Shown: positions 6,550 through 14,015, counted from the first letter of the stretch. The stretch: DNA of 19,983 nucleotides from DASUSH01 sp036375215 (GCA_036375215.1 DASUSH010000045.1:1-19983), one strand, 5' to 3'. Translations and numbers: made by a program. The notes: generated from the letters alone by a model not told the origin.

Positions 6550-8700
6550 CTACCAGTGAACGCCCCGCATCAGGTAGGCGAAGGCGAGCTGGCGATTGGT
6601 GGCCTGCTCGTCGGTTGTCTGCGACGCCGCAACCTTCTTCCCGCCCTCTTTCTTCTCGTCGCCCTTGGCCGCCGAGGAGTCGGGGAAGAGGTGGTAGGCG
6701 GTGTTGAGGATGTAGTCCATCGACTTCGGGTTGATCGCGTAGAGGACCTGGCCGAGCGTCCCCATCGGGGTCGCGATCCGCTTCGGGCGGTGCACGATCG
6801 CCTCGGTGATCATGCCGGCGGCCTCCTCCGGGGTGATCGTCGGGAAGCGGTCGTACATCTTCGTCGGCGCGATCATCGGCGTCCGCACGAGCGGCATGTG
6901 GATCGTCGTGATGTGGACGCCGTCGTCGATGATCTCCGAGGCGATGCAGCGCGAGAACGCGTCCAGCGCCGCCTTCGATGCGACGTACGACGAGAACCGG
7001 GGCATGTTGGTCTGCACCCCGATCGAGCTGACGTTGATGATCTGCCCGGACTTGCGCTCGCGCATCACCGGCAGCAGCTTCAGGATCAGCCGCACCGCCC
7101 CGAGGTAGTTGAGCTGGATCGTCCGCTCGAAGTCGTGCGGGCGGTCGTACGAGAGGGCGACCGAACGCCGGATCGAGCGCCCCGCGTTGTTGACCAGTAC
7201 GTCGACGTGTCCGTGCTGCTCTAGCACCTCCTCGGCCATCCGCTCGATGTCGTCGAAGTCGGAGAGGTCGGCGCGGTGGATGTGGGCGACGCCGCCGCCG
7301 GCCTCGATCTGCTCCTTGGTCGCCTCGAGCTTCTCCGGCGTGCGCGCGACGAGGAGGACGATCCCGCCGGCGTCGGCGATCTTCATCGCCGCTGCCTTGC
7401 CGATCCCCGACGACGCGCCCGTGACCATCACCACGCGCCCGCGGACCGCGCCCTCGAGCGAGATGCCGCCGCGAACCCGGCGGCCGAGCCGCATCAGCTC
7501 GTCGGGGATCTGGTGCTCGATGATCTGGGTCAGGCCGCCGACGAGCCCGGCCCGGCCGCGGGCGGCGCCGGCGAGCGTGCGGTCGCGGTAGAGGTCGGGG
7601 TCGAGGTGGCGCTCCCAGTAGTCCCAGAGCTTGCCGGCGTACGCCGGCAGTGGCGGGACCTCGATCCCGGTGCCGGCGAGCGCCGCCCGGGTCTGGCGCG
7701 AGTCGAAGCTGGTCGGGTAGTTCACGTAGATCAGGACCGAGCGCGGGATCCCGAAGTCGGCCAGCACCGAATCGGCGACGCCGTCGGCGAGCGGCAGCCC
7801 CTTGATCGCCATCGCCGCCAGCGGGGCGGCGAGGTCGAGCGCGCCGGCCGGGACCCGCACGGTGGTCTGCGGCGCGTGCGCCGCCTGGGCGAAGGTGTCG
7901 ATCACCTGGCCCGCGGTGAGCGGGTGCGGGTCGGTCAGGTGGAAGGCCTTGCCGTCGAGCCCTTCCTGATGGGCGATGTGGTCCATCGCCTTGACGACGA
8001 AGTCGACCGGCACGATGTTGATCTCGCGGCCCTCGACGCCGACCATCGGCACCCACTGCGGGACCGCGCCCCGGATCCGCCGGATCAGCTTGAAGAAGTA
8101 GTAGGGGCCGTCGATCTTGTCCATCTCGCCGGTCTCGGAGTGCCCGACGACGATCCCCGGCCGGTAGACCCGCCACGGCCGCTTGCCCTCACGGACGACC
8201 CGCTCGGAGTCGTGCTTGGTGCGGAAGTAGGGGTGGTTGTCGAGGTCCTGCGCCTCCTCGAACATGTCCTCGCGCCAGACCCCGCGGTAGAGGCCGGCGG
8301 CGGCGATCGAGCTGACCATGTGGACGCGGCCGGCCTCGACCTCCTCCGCGAGCTGGACCATGTGCCTGGTGCCCTCGATGTTGGCGACCACCTGCGATTC
8401 GGCGTCCGCGGTCATGTCGTAGATCGCGGCGAGGTGGAACATGTGGTCGACGTTGCCCTTGAGCAGCTCGACGTCCTCGTCGGAGACCCCGAGGCCGGGC
8501 AGCGAAAGGTCGCCGACGATCGGCACGATCCGCGGGCTGGCCGGGCCGTCGTCGTTGGCGCCCCAGCGGTTGATCAGCTCCTCGAGCCGGCCGCGCGAGC
8601 CCTCGCGCACCAGGACGTAGATCGTGCCCTCGCGCTCGAGCAGCTGCTCGACCAGGTTGCGGCCGATGAAACCCGTTGCGCCGGTGACGAAATAGGTCAC
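6550..8700 (-). CDS. Two-domain SDR protein, fatty acyl-CoA reductase-like
   Basis: A 716-residue protein with two SDR modules. The N-terminal extended module (1-~370) has TGATGFIGRNL (6-16), HMFHLAAIYD (86-95) and the YFRTK active-site pair Tyr158/Lys162, as in fatty acyl-CoA/thioester reductases. The C-terminal classical module (~420-650) has TGASSGIG (427-434), NNAG (504-507), Ser558/559 and YVASK (Tyr572, Lys576). This order is that of bacterial reductases that take acyl-CoA through the aldehyde to fatty alcohol (Marinobacter Maqu_2220 type, mycobacterial AcrA1). It is slightly longer than the ~660 usual because of a charged tail (676-716). Start: GTG at 8698-8700 with AGGAGG six bases before it; an ATG further upstream would add 31 unrelated residues. 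It is the first gene of the minus-strand block and ends 13 bases before the AGPS-like gene, which would use the fatty alcohol. A role as a plain SDR dehydrogenase fusion is the alternative. Confidence 0.87.
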   Translation of the reverse strand: MTYFVTGATGFIGRNLVEQLLEREGTIYVLVREGSRGRLEELINRWGANDDGPASPRIVPIVGDLSLPGLGVSDEDVELLKGNVDHMFHLAAIYDMTADAESQVVANIEGTRHMVQLAEEVEAGRVHMVSSIAAAGLYRGVWREDMFEEAQDLDNHPYFRTKHDSERVVREGKRPWRVYRPGIVVGHSETGEMDKIDGPYYFFKLIRRIRGAVPQWVPMVGVEGREINIVPVDFVVKAMDHIAHQEGLDGKAFHLTDPHPLTAGQVIDTFAQAAHAPQTTVRVPAGALDLAAPLAAMAIKGLPLADGVADSVLADFGIPRSVLIYVNYPTSFDSRQTRAALAGTGIEVPPLPAYAGKLWDYWERHLDPDLYRDRTLAGAARGRAGLVGGLTQIIEHQIPDELMRLGRRVRGGISLEGAVRGRVVMVTGASSGIGKAAAMKIADAGGIVLLVARTPEKLEATKEQIEAGGGVAHIHRADLSDFDDIERMAEEVLEQHGHVDVLVNNAGRSIRRSVALSYDRPHDFERTIQLNYLGAVRLILKLLPVMRERKSGQIINVSSIGVQTNMPRFSSYVASKAALDAFSRCIASEIIDDGVHITTIHMPLVRTPMIAPTKMYDRFPTITPEEAAGMITEAIVHRPKRIATPMGTLGQVLYAINPKSMDYILNTAYHLFPDSSAAKGDEKKEGGKKVAASQTTDEQATNRQLAFAYLMRGVHW

Positions 8701-8706
8701 TTCTCT

Positions 8707-8712
8707 CCTCCT
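8707..8712 (-). promoter_or_regulatory. Strong ribosome binding site fixing the reductase start
   Basis: AGGAGG on the minus strand, six bases upstream of the GTG at 8698-8700. It decides the start in favour of this GTG over the more distant ATG in the same frame. Confidence 0.8.
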
Positions 8713-8721
8713 AGTGCGCGC

Positions 8722-8748
8722 TTGGAACTGCGGGTCTGACCCTACTAT
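8722..8748 (+). promoter_or_regulatory. Possible promoter of the zinc-ribbon gene
   Basis: TTGGAA (8722-8727) and TACTAT (8743-8748) are separated by 15 bases, which is short. TACTAT lies six bases before the GTG at 8755, so transcription would begin at about the start codon (leaderless message). A copy of the palindromic repeat (8732-8742) fills most of the spacer. Weak evidence by eye only. Confidence 0.3.
8732..8742. repeat. Single palindromic repeat copy (GGGTCTGACCC)
   Basis: An exact 11-base core of the GGGGTC(A/T)GACCCC family in the 54-base gap between the divergent reductase and zinc-ribbon genes. Confidence 0.6.
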
Positions 8749-8754
8749 CCATCC

Positions 8755-9138
8755 GTGGCACTTCACCTGGACCCCGGTGAGCTCGAGCCTCACCGCGAGG
8801 AGCGCACCGAGCTGATTCCGGGCGCCGAGGAGAAGCGGAAGCTCAGTCGCACCTGGGAGGTCGCCGGCGGCACTTTCGCCTGCCCCGCGTGCGACCTGCC
8901 CGTCGCCTTCGCCGGCTCGCTCTCGCTCGGCGTCGTCATCGGCTGCCCGTACTGCGACCGCGCCGCCCCGGCGCGCGACTACCTATCGCTCACCGACTCG
9001 CCGCGGCCGGCGCGGGTCAGGGTGACGGCGACGATCGGCGGATCAGGGCTGGGAGTCGAGCGTGGCGAGGGCGATCGCCCCCATCGCGGCGGCGCCACCC
9101 GCGAGGGCCATCACGAAGACGCGTCCGCTCCAAGGTAG
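8755..9138 (+). CDS. Small zinc-ribbon protein, unknown function; 3' end doubtful
   Basis: The frame encodes up to 127 residues from GTG at 8755. Two CxxC pairs (Cys43/Cys46 in FACPACDLPV and Cys64/Cys67 in GCPYCDRA), 17 residues apart, form a probable structural zinc ribbon. The first 40 residues are charged (HLDPGELEPHREERTELIPGAEEKRKL). No function is recognised. The last ~32 codons (from about 9043) have many A/T third positions and a low-complexity Gly/Arg/His composition. They also overlap the convergent membrane-protein gene, whose own codons there are fully G/C in the third position. The original gene therefore probably ended near 9040 and has lost its stop, or a base error hides it. 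It diverges from the reductase gene with a 54-base gap and may start without a leader. Confidence 0.6.
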   Translation: MALHLDPGELEPHREERTELIPGAEEKRKLSRTWEVAGGTFACPACDLPVAFAGSLSLGVVIGCPYCDRAAPARDYLSLTDSPRPARVRVTATIGGSGLGVERGEGDRPHRGGATREGHHEDASAPR

Positions 9139-9420
9139 GTCCGAGCCGGACGCGGCGGTCGCGCCGAAGTCCACGCAGTCGGCGAGCACCGCGGCGGCGA
9201 GCCAGGGACGGAGCTGGTCGGGGTCGTCCACGGAGCGGAGCGTGCCGGCCGCGATGACGAGGTCGCGGGCGCCGAGCGCCCGCCCCAGGACCTTGTTGGT
9301 GGTCCGGCCCGCGTCGGCGCCGATCCAGGGCTCGAGCATCCGCTTCGGATCGGCGATCGCGAGCACGCCGATCGCGGCGCGGCCGAGGCCGTTCAGGCGA
9401 GCGATCAGGCGGGGATCCAT
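9043..9420 (-). CDS. Small membrane protein, DUF4267-like
   Basis: A 125-residue protein with features of small actinobacterial membrane proteins resembling DUF4267. These are the N-terminal RLNGLGRAAIGVLAIADPKRML, then NKVLGRALGARDLVIAAGTL (residues 42-61), then RPWLAAAVLADCVDFGATAA (71-90), and a final hydrophobic helix VFVMALAGGAAAMGAIALATL (101-121). Three to four membrane-spanning or membrane-associated helices are likely. The family name is given from pattern memory and is tentative; the function is unknown. It starts at ATG 9418-9420 and diverges from the 2-oxoglutarate dehydrogenase gene across a 100-base region. Its 3' end overlaps the convergent zinc-ribbon frame by 96 bases. Third codon positions are almost all G/C to the end, supporting this as the real gene of the overlap. 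Confidence 0.72.
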   Translation of the reverse strand: MDPRLIARLNGLGRAAIGVLAIADPKRMLEPWIGADAGRTTNKVLGRALGARDLVIAAGTLRSVDDPDQLRPWLAAAVLADCVDFGATAASGSDLPWSGRVFVMALAGGAAAMGAIALATLDSQP

Positions 9421-9479
9421 CGGTGCGATCGTATGCGACCGCGGCCGGTGGTTGCCGGCTCGCACCCGCGGGTAGCCCG

Positions 9480-9509
9480 TTGCCGAGGCCTCCGGCGAGG
9501 TCATAGACT
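9480..9509 (+). promoter_or_regulatory. Candidate promoter of the 2-oxoglutarate dehydrogenase gene
   Basis: TTGCCG (9480-9485) and TAGACT (9504-9509) with an 18-base spacer lie just upstream of ATG 9521. The start of transcription would fall about 5 bases before the ATG, so the message may be nearly leaderless, in keeping with the poor Shine-Dalgarno (GCGGGA directly abutting the ATG). Found by eye. Confidence 0.4.
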
Positions 9510-9520
9510 CGAACGCGGGA

Positions 9521-12500
9521 ATGGCGAGCACCACGACTGTCGACATCGAGATGCCCCAGATGGGCGAGTCGGTGACCGAGGGCACCGTGCTCGAGTGGCA
9601 CAAGAACGAGGGTGACTTCGTCGAGGAGGGCGAGACCGTCGTCGAGGTCTCGACCGACAAGGTCGATGCCGAGGTCCCCGCCCCCGCGAGCGGCACGATC
9701 ACCAAGGTCCTGAAGGAGCCCGACGAGGACGTGAAGGTCGGCGAGGTCCTCGCCCAGCTCGAGCCGGGCGAGGGCGGCGGCGGCTCCGACGACGGCGGGG
9801 ACTTGGTTGAAGGTGGCGGCGAGGGCGACGAGGACCTGGGCGACGAGGACGCGCCGTCCGACAGCCCGCAGCCCGGCGTGGAAGAGAGCCCCGCTCCCTC
9901 CGCAGACCCGGCCGCCCCCGGAAGCGAAGCCGAGGAGGCGGACGGCGGCGGTTCCATTTCAGGTGAGTCAGCGCAGCTGACGATGCCTGAGATGGGCGAG
10001 TCCGTCACCGAGGGCACCGTCCTCGAGTGGCACAAGCAGGAGGGCGAGAGCTTCGCCGAGGGCGACACCCTGGTCGAGGTCTCGACCGACAAGGTCGACG
10101 CCGAGGTCCCCGCGCCCGGCGACGGCACGCTCACCAAGATCCTGAAGCAGCCCGACGAGACCGTGAAGGTCGGCGAGGCGCTCGCCGAGCTGAACATCGG
10201 AGGAGGCAGCGCGGGGTCTGACCCCGAGGGGCGGAGCGAAGCTCCGCGTCCCGAGGGGTCTGACCCCACGGTCGCCGCCGGGTCAGCCCCCACGGTCGCC
10301 GCCGGGTCAGCCCCCACCGGCGACGGCAAGGCTTCGCCGGTCGCTCGGCGCGTCGCCGCCTCGAAGGGCGTCGACCTCGCGTCGGTGACCGGCACCGGCG
10401 TCGGCGGCAAGATCACCAAGGACGACGTGCTGATGGCCGCGGGCGCGGCCCAGGGCAACGGCGCCGCGGCCGCGCCGGCCGCCACGCCGCCCGCCGAGGC
10501 CCGGTCGAAGCCCCTGCGCGGCTCCGCCGGGATGCTCGCCAAGGCGATGAACGAGAGCCGGTCGATGCCGACCGCGACCTCGTTCCGCACGCTCCCGGTC
10601 GACGTGCTCGACGCGAAGCGCAAGGCGCTCAACGGGGTCCTCAAGGAGCGTGGCACGAAGGTCTCCTTCACCCACCTGATCGCCTGGGCGATCGTCCGCG
10701 CCGCGGCCGAGAGCCACCCCGCGATGGCGCGCACGTACGCCGAGCAGGACGGCAAGCCCGTGCTCGTCGACCACGGAGCCGTCAACCTCGGGATCGCCGT
10801 CGACGTCGAGCGCAAGGGCGAGCGCAGCCTCATGGTGCCGTGCATCACGGGCGCCGACGGCCGCGGCTTCGCCGGCTTCCACGCCAGATACGAGGAGCTG
10901 ATCTCGAAGACGCGCGAGTCGAAGCTCACCGCCGACGACTTCCAGGGCACGAACATCACGCTCACGAACCCGGGCGGGATCGGCACTGTCGCCTCGGTGC
11001 CGCGCCTGCTCAGCGGCCAGGGCACGATCGTCGCGACCGGCTCGATCGCGTACCCGGTCGAGTGGGCGCACGCGCAGCCGGAGAAGATCCAGTCGCTCGG
11101 GATCTCGAAGGTGATGACGATGACGTCCACCTACGACCACCGCATCATCCAGGGCGCCGAGTCGGGCGCCTTCCTGCGCCGGATCGAGCAGCTCCTGCTG
11201 GGCGAGGACTCCTTCTACGAGTCCGTCGCCGGGGACCTCGAGATCAGCCCGAGCGTGGTCACGAAGGCGCACCCGGCCTCGGCCTCGGCGCCCCCGATGG
11301 CGTCCGGGGCCGCGCCCCCGGTGGGGCAGCCGACGGGGGTCACGGCGGCGAAGCCCGACGCCGAGCTCCTGCAGGCGGTGCAGGCGGCGACCTCGCTGCT
11401 CAAGGGCTACCGCATGCACGGTCACCTCGCGGCGCACCTCGACCCGCTCGGCTCCGAGCCCAAGGGCGACCCGGCGATCCAGCCCGAGAACCTCAACCTC
11501 ACGCCGGAGCTGATGGCCGAGATCCCGGCCGAGATCCTCCGCATCGGCGTCGAGGGCGAGACCCTGCTCGACGCGCTCCCCCGGATGCGGACCGCCTACT
11601 GCGACACGGTCGGATACCAGATGGAGCACCTCTCCTCGCACCAGCAGCGGATGTGGCTGCGGGAGATGATCGAGACCGCGACCCACCGCTATCCGCTCGC
11701 CGAGGAGGAGAAGCGCCAGCTGCTCCGTCGCCTGCTCGAGGTCTTCGTCTTCGAGCGGTTCATCCAGAAGGCGTACCTCGGCCAGAAGATGTTCTCCGTC
11801 GAGGGCCTCGACGCGACCGTGCCGATGCTCGACGAGATCGCGACCCTGAGCCAGCGCAACGGGGCTCGCGAGATCGTGCTCGGGATGGCGCACCGCGGGC
11901 GGCTCAGCGTGCTCGCCCACAACCTCGGCCGCCCGGTCGAGTCGATCTTCGCCGAGTTCGAGGGCGCGAAGGCGATCGAGCCGGTGAAGGCCGCGACCGC
12001 GATCCCCCAGGGCGGCACCGGCGACGTCAAGTACCACCACGGCGCCGAGGGCATGTTCGAGACCCGCGACGGCGAGCAGATCAAGATGCGCCTCTACCCG
12101 AACCCGAGCCACCTCGAGTTCGTCGATCCCGTGGTCGAGGGCGGCACCCGCGCCGACCAGACCGAGCACTCCGGGCCGAAGCTCCACCACAACCCGGAGT
12201 CCGTGGTGCCGGTGCTGCTGCACGGCGACGCGGCGTTCCCGGGCCAGGGCGTCGTCGCCGAGACCCTCAACCTGCAGTCGCTCGACGGATACTCGACCGG
12301 CGGCACGATCCACATCATCCAGAACAACCAGGTGGGGTTCACGACCAACCCGACCGAGAGCCGCTCGACCCCGTACGCGGCCGACATGGCGAAGGGCTTC
12401 AACGTCCCGATCATCCACGTGAACGCCGACGACGTCGAGGCCTGCATCGGCGCCACCCGGCTCGCGATGGACTACCGCAACCAGTGGGGGCGCGACGTGG

Positions 12501-13969
12501 TCATCGACCTGATCGGCTACCGGCGCTACGGCCACAACGAGTCCGACGAGCCCGCCTACACCCAGCCGAAGATGGCTGCCGCGATCAAGGAGCACCCGCC
12601 GGTCTCCGAGATCTACGCGGAGAAGCTCGTCAAGGAAGGGACGGTCTCGCCCGACGACGTCGAGGAGGAGTCGAGGTCGCGCCGCGAGGACCTCTCCGGG
12701 CGGCTCAAGGAGCTGCGGGCGAAGATCGAGCGCGGCGAGTACGAGGATCCGAGCTCGACCGCGGTCGGCACCAGCGAGCTCGACCGTTCGAAGAGCCCCC
12801 AGGTCGACACCGCGGTCTCCGAGAAGCGCCTGCGGACGCTGAACCAGGAGCTGCTCGACGTCCCCGAGACCTTCAGCATCCACCGCAAGCTCCGCAAGCC
12901 GCTCTTCCGCCGCGAGGAGCTGCTCGAAGAGGGCCCGATCGAGTTCGGCCACGCCGAGGCGCTCGCCTTCGCCACCCTGCTCACCGAGGGCACCCACGTC
13001 CGCCTCACCGGCCAGGACACCGAGCGCGGCACGTTCTCGCACCGCCACCTGATCCTTCACGACGAGAAGACCGGGCTCGAGTACTCGCCGATCCAGAACC
13101 TCTCCGGGGCGCTGGCGCCGTTCGAGCTCTACAACAGCCCGCTCTCGGAGGTCGCGTGCGTCGGCTTCGAGTACGGCTACTCGGCGGCATCGCCGGAGAG
13201 CCTCGTGCTCTGGGAGGCGCAGTTCGGCGACTTCGCCAACGCGGCGCAGGTGATCATCGACAGCTTCATCGTCTCCGGCGAGGCGAAGTGGGGCCAGACC
13301 ACTCGCCTGACGCTGCTCCTTCCCCACGGCTACGAGGGCTCCGGCCCCGAGCACTCGAGCGCCCGGATCGAGCGCTTCCTGGCCCTCGGCGCCGAGGGCA
13401 ACATCCGGATCGCCAACCCGACCACCGCCGCCCAGTACTTCCACCTGCTCCGCCGACAGGCGCGGATCGCGAAGCCGCGGCCGCTGGTCGTCTTCACGCC
13501 GAAGGGCCTGCTGCGGCTCGAGGCGGCGGCGTCGAAGCTCGCCGACCTCACCGACGGCCGCTTCCATTTCGTGCTCGACGACCCGCGCGCCGAGGGCCGG
13601 CACGAGGAGATCGAGCGGCTCGTCCTGTGCTCCGGGAAGGTCTACTACGACATCGACGGAAGCGAGCAGCGCGAGAAGTCGACGCAGACGGCGGTCGCCC
13701 GGGTCGAGCTCCTCTACCCCTTCGCCAAGAACGAGCTCGCCGGGCTGATCGGCGGCTACCCGAACCTGAAGCAGGTGATCTGGGCCCAGGAGGAGCCGCA
13801 GAACATGGGTCCCTACAAGGTCCTCTCGCGGCGGATCGAGGGAGTGATCCCGGAGGGCGTCCGGTTCCGCTACGTCGGCCGCCCCCAGCGTGCCGCCCCC
13901 TCGGAGGGCTACCCCGCCGCCCACCGGAACGAGCAGCAGCGGATCGTCCTCACCGCGCTCGAGGGCTAG
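9521..13969 (+). CDS. Fused 2-oxoglutarate dehydrogenase: lipoyl-lipoyl-PSBD-E2-E1 in one chain
   Basis: This 1482-residue protein combines dihydrolipoyl succinyltransferase (E2) and 2-oxoglutarate dehydrogenase/decarboxylase (E1) to convert 2-oxoglutarate to succinyl-CoA. Order: lipoyl domain 1 (~5-80, lipoyl Lys47 in STDKVDAEV); acidic Gly/Glu/Asp linker; lipoyl domain 2 (~152-227, Lys191); Gly/Ser/Pro linker with GSDP and TVAAGSAP repeats; peripheral subunit-binding domain (~271-307, SPVARRVAASKGVDL); E2 core (~345-565) ending in YDHRIIQGAESG (His540). E1 (~615-1482) has LLKGYRMHGHLAAHLDPLG, MAHRGRLSVLAHNLG (His791), the ThDP/Mg segment GDAAFPGQGVVAETLNL (902 onward) and YGHNESDEPAYTQP. 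The E2-E1 part matches actinobacterial OdhA/Kgd, but those, as I know them, lack lipoyl and binding domains. As in OdhA/Kgd, the Asp of the E2 HxxxD motif is Gln (544). No E3 gene is in the window. korA follows after 80 bases. Confidence 0.93.
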   Translation: MASTTTVDIEMPQMGESVTEGTVLEWHKNEGDFVEEGETVVEVSTDKVDAEVPAPASGTITKVLKEPDEDVKVGEVLAQLEPGEGGGGSDDGGDLVEGGGEGDEDLGDEDAPSDSPQPGVEESPAPSADPAAPGSEAEEADGGGSISGESAQLTMPEMGESVTEGTVLEWHKQEGESFAEGDTLVEVSTDKVDAEVPAPGDGTLTKILKQPDETVKVGEALAELNIGGGSAGSDPEGRSEAPRPEGSDPTVAAGSAPTVAAGSAPTGDGKASPVARRVAASKGVDLASVTGTGVGGKITKDDVLMAAGAAQGNGAAAAPAATPPAEARSKPLRGSAGMLAKAMNESRSMPTATSFRTLPVDVLDAKRKALNGVLKERGTKVSFTHLIAWAIVRAAAESHPAMARTYAEQDGKPVLVDHGAVNLGIAVDVERKGERSLMVPCITGADGRGFAGFHARYEELISKTRESKLTADDFQGTNITLTNPGGIGTVASVPRLLSGQGTIVATGSIAYPVEWAHAQPEKIQSLGISKVMTMTSTYDHRIIQGAESGAFLRRIEQLLLGEDSFYESVAGDLEISPSVVTKAHPASASAPPMASGAAPPVGQPTGVTAAKPDAELLQAVQAATSLLKGYRMHGHLAAHLDPLGSEPKGDPAIQPENLNLTPELMAEIPAEILRIGVEGETLLDALPRMRTAYCDTVGYQMEHLSSHQQRMWLREMIETATHRYPLAEEEKRQLLRRLLEVFVFERFIQKAYLGQKMFSVEGLDATVPMLDEIATLSQRNGAREIVLGMAHRGRLSVLAHNLGRPVESIFAEFEGAKAIEPVKAATAIPQGGTGDVKYHHGAEGMFETRDGEQIKMRLYPNPSHLEFVDPVVEGGTRADQTEHSGPKLHHNPESVVPVLLHGDAAFPGQGVVAETLNLQSLDGYSTGGTIHIIQNNQVGFTTNPTESRSTPYAADMAKGFNVPIIHVNADDVEACIGATRLAMDYRNQWGRDVVIDLIGYRRYGHNESDEPAYTQPKMAAAIKEHPPVSEIYAEKLVKEGTVSPDDVEEESRSRREDLSGRLKELRAKIERGEYEDPSSTAVGTSELDRSKSPQVDTAVSEKRLRTLNQELLDVPETFSIHRKLRKPLFRREELLEEGPIEFGHAEALAFATLLTEGTHVRLTGQDTERGTFSHRHLILHDEKTGLEYSPIQNLSGALAPFELYNSPLSEVACVGFEYGYSAASPESLVLWEAQFGDFANAAQVIIDSFIVSGEAKWGQTTRLTLLLPHGYEGSGPEHSSARIERFLALGAEGNIRIANPTTAAQYFHLLRRQARIAKPRPLVVFTPKGLLRLEAAASKLADLTDGRFHFVLDDPRAEGRHEEIERLVLCSGKVYYDIDGSEQREKSTQTAVARVELLYPFAKNELAGLIGGYPNLKQVIWAQEEPQNMGPYKVLSRRIEGVIPEGVRFRYVGRPQRAAPSEGYPAAHRNEQQRIVLTALEG
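10213..10267. repeat. Palindromic repeat doublet inside the 2-oxoglutarate dehydrogenase gene
   Basis: Two exact GGGGTCTGACCCC palindromes (10213-10225 and 10255-10267) flank a perfect hairpin, GCGGAGC-GAA-GCTCCGC (10231-10247). The doublet encodes GSDPEGRSEAPRPEGSDP in the flexible linker between lipoyl domain 2 and the subunit-binding domain. Same architecture as 5361-5424 in the AGPS-like gene. Confidence 0.8.
10268..10315 (+). repeat. Two perfect 24-base tandem repeats encoding TVAAGSAP twice
   Basis: Bases 10268-10291 and 10292-10315 are identical. Each contains GGGTCAGCCCC, a degenerate form of the palindrome immediately upstream, and adds eight residues (TVAAGSAP) to the interdomain linker. 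Confidence 0.85.
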
Positions 13970-14015
13970 CTCCGCTCCATAGCGGCGCCCTCGCGGGTCC
14001 GCCGATGCCGAGGCG

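Noticed and set aside
4101..6707. 868-codon open frame on the plus strand opposite the UbiA and AGPS-like genes
   Set aside because: It is antisense to two well-supported genes, its translation is Arg/Gly/Ala-rich with no motif, and such long shadows are usual in very GC-rich DNA.
4836..8700. Reading the flavoprotein plus SDR as DprE1/DprE2 next to the phosphoribosyltransferase-like UbiA
   Set aside because: The flavoprotein has the AGPS signatures KHWGWG and HHHAVG, and the SDR is a two-domain acyl-reductase type, unlike the single-domain DprE2.
8701..8793. N-terminal extension of the reductase from an upstream ATG
   Set aside because: The 31 added residues run through the palindromic repeat and precede a strong AGGAGG site that clearly serves the GTG at 8698-8700.
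10268..10315. CRISPR-like or other array from the repeated 24-base unit
   Set aside because: There are only two directly adjacent copies with no spacers, and they encode a protein linker.
10307..13924. 1205-codon open frame on the minus strand opposite the 2-oxoglutarate dehydrogenase
   Set aside because: Shadow of a strongly conserved gene; repetitive Arg/Leu/Asp/Val composition without domains.
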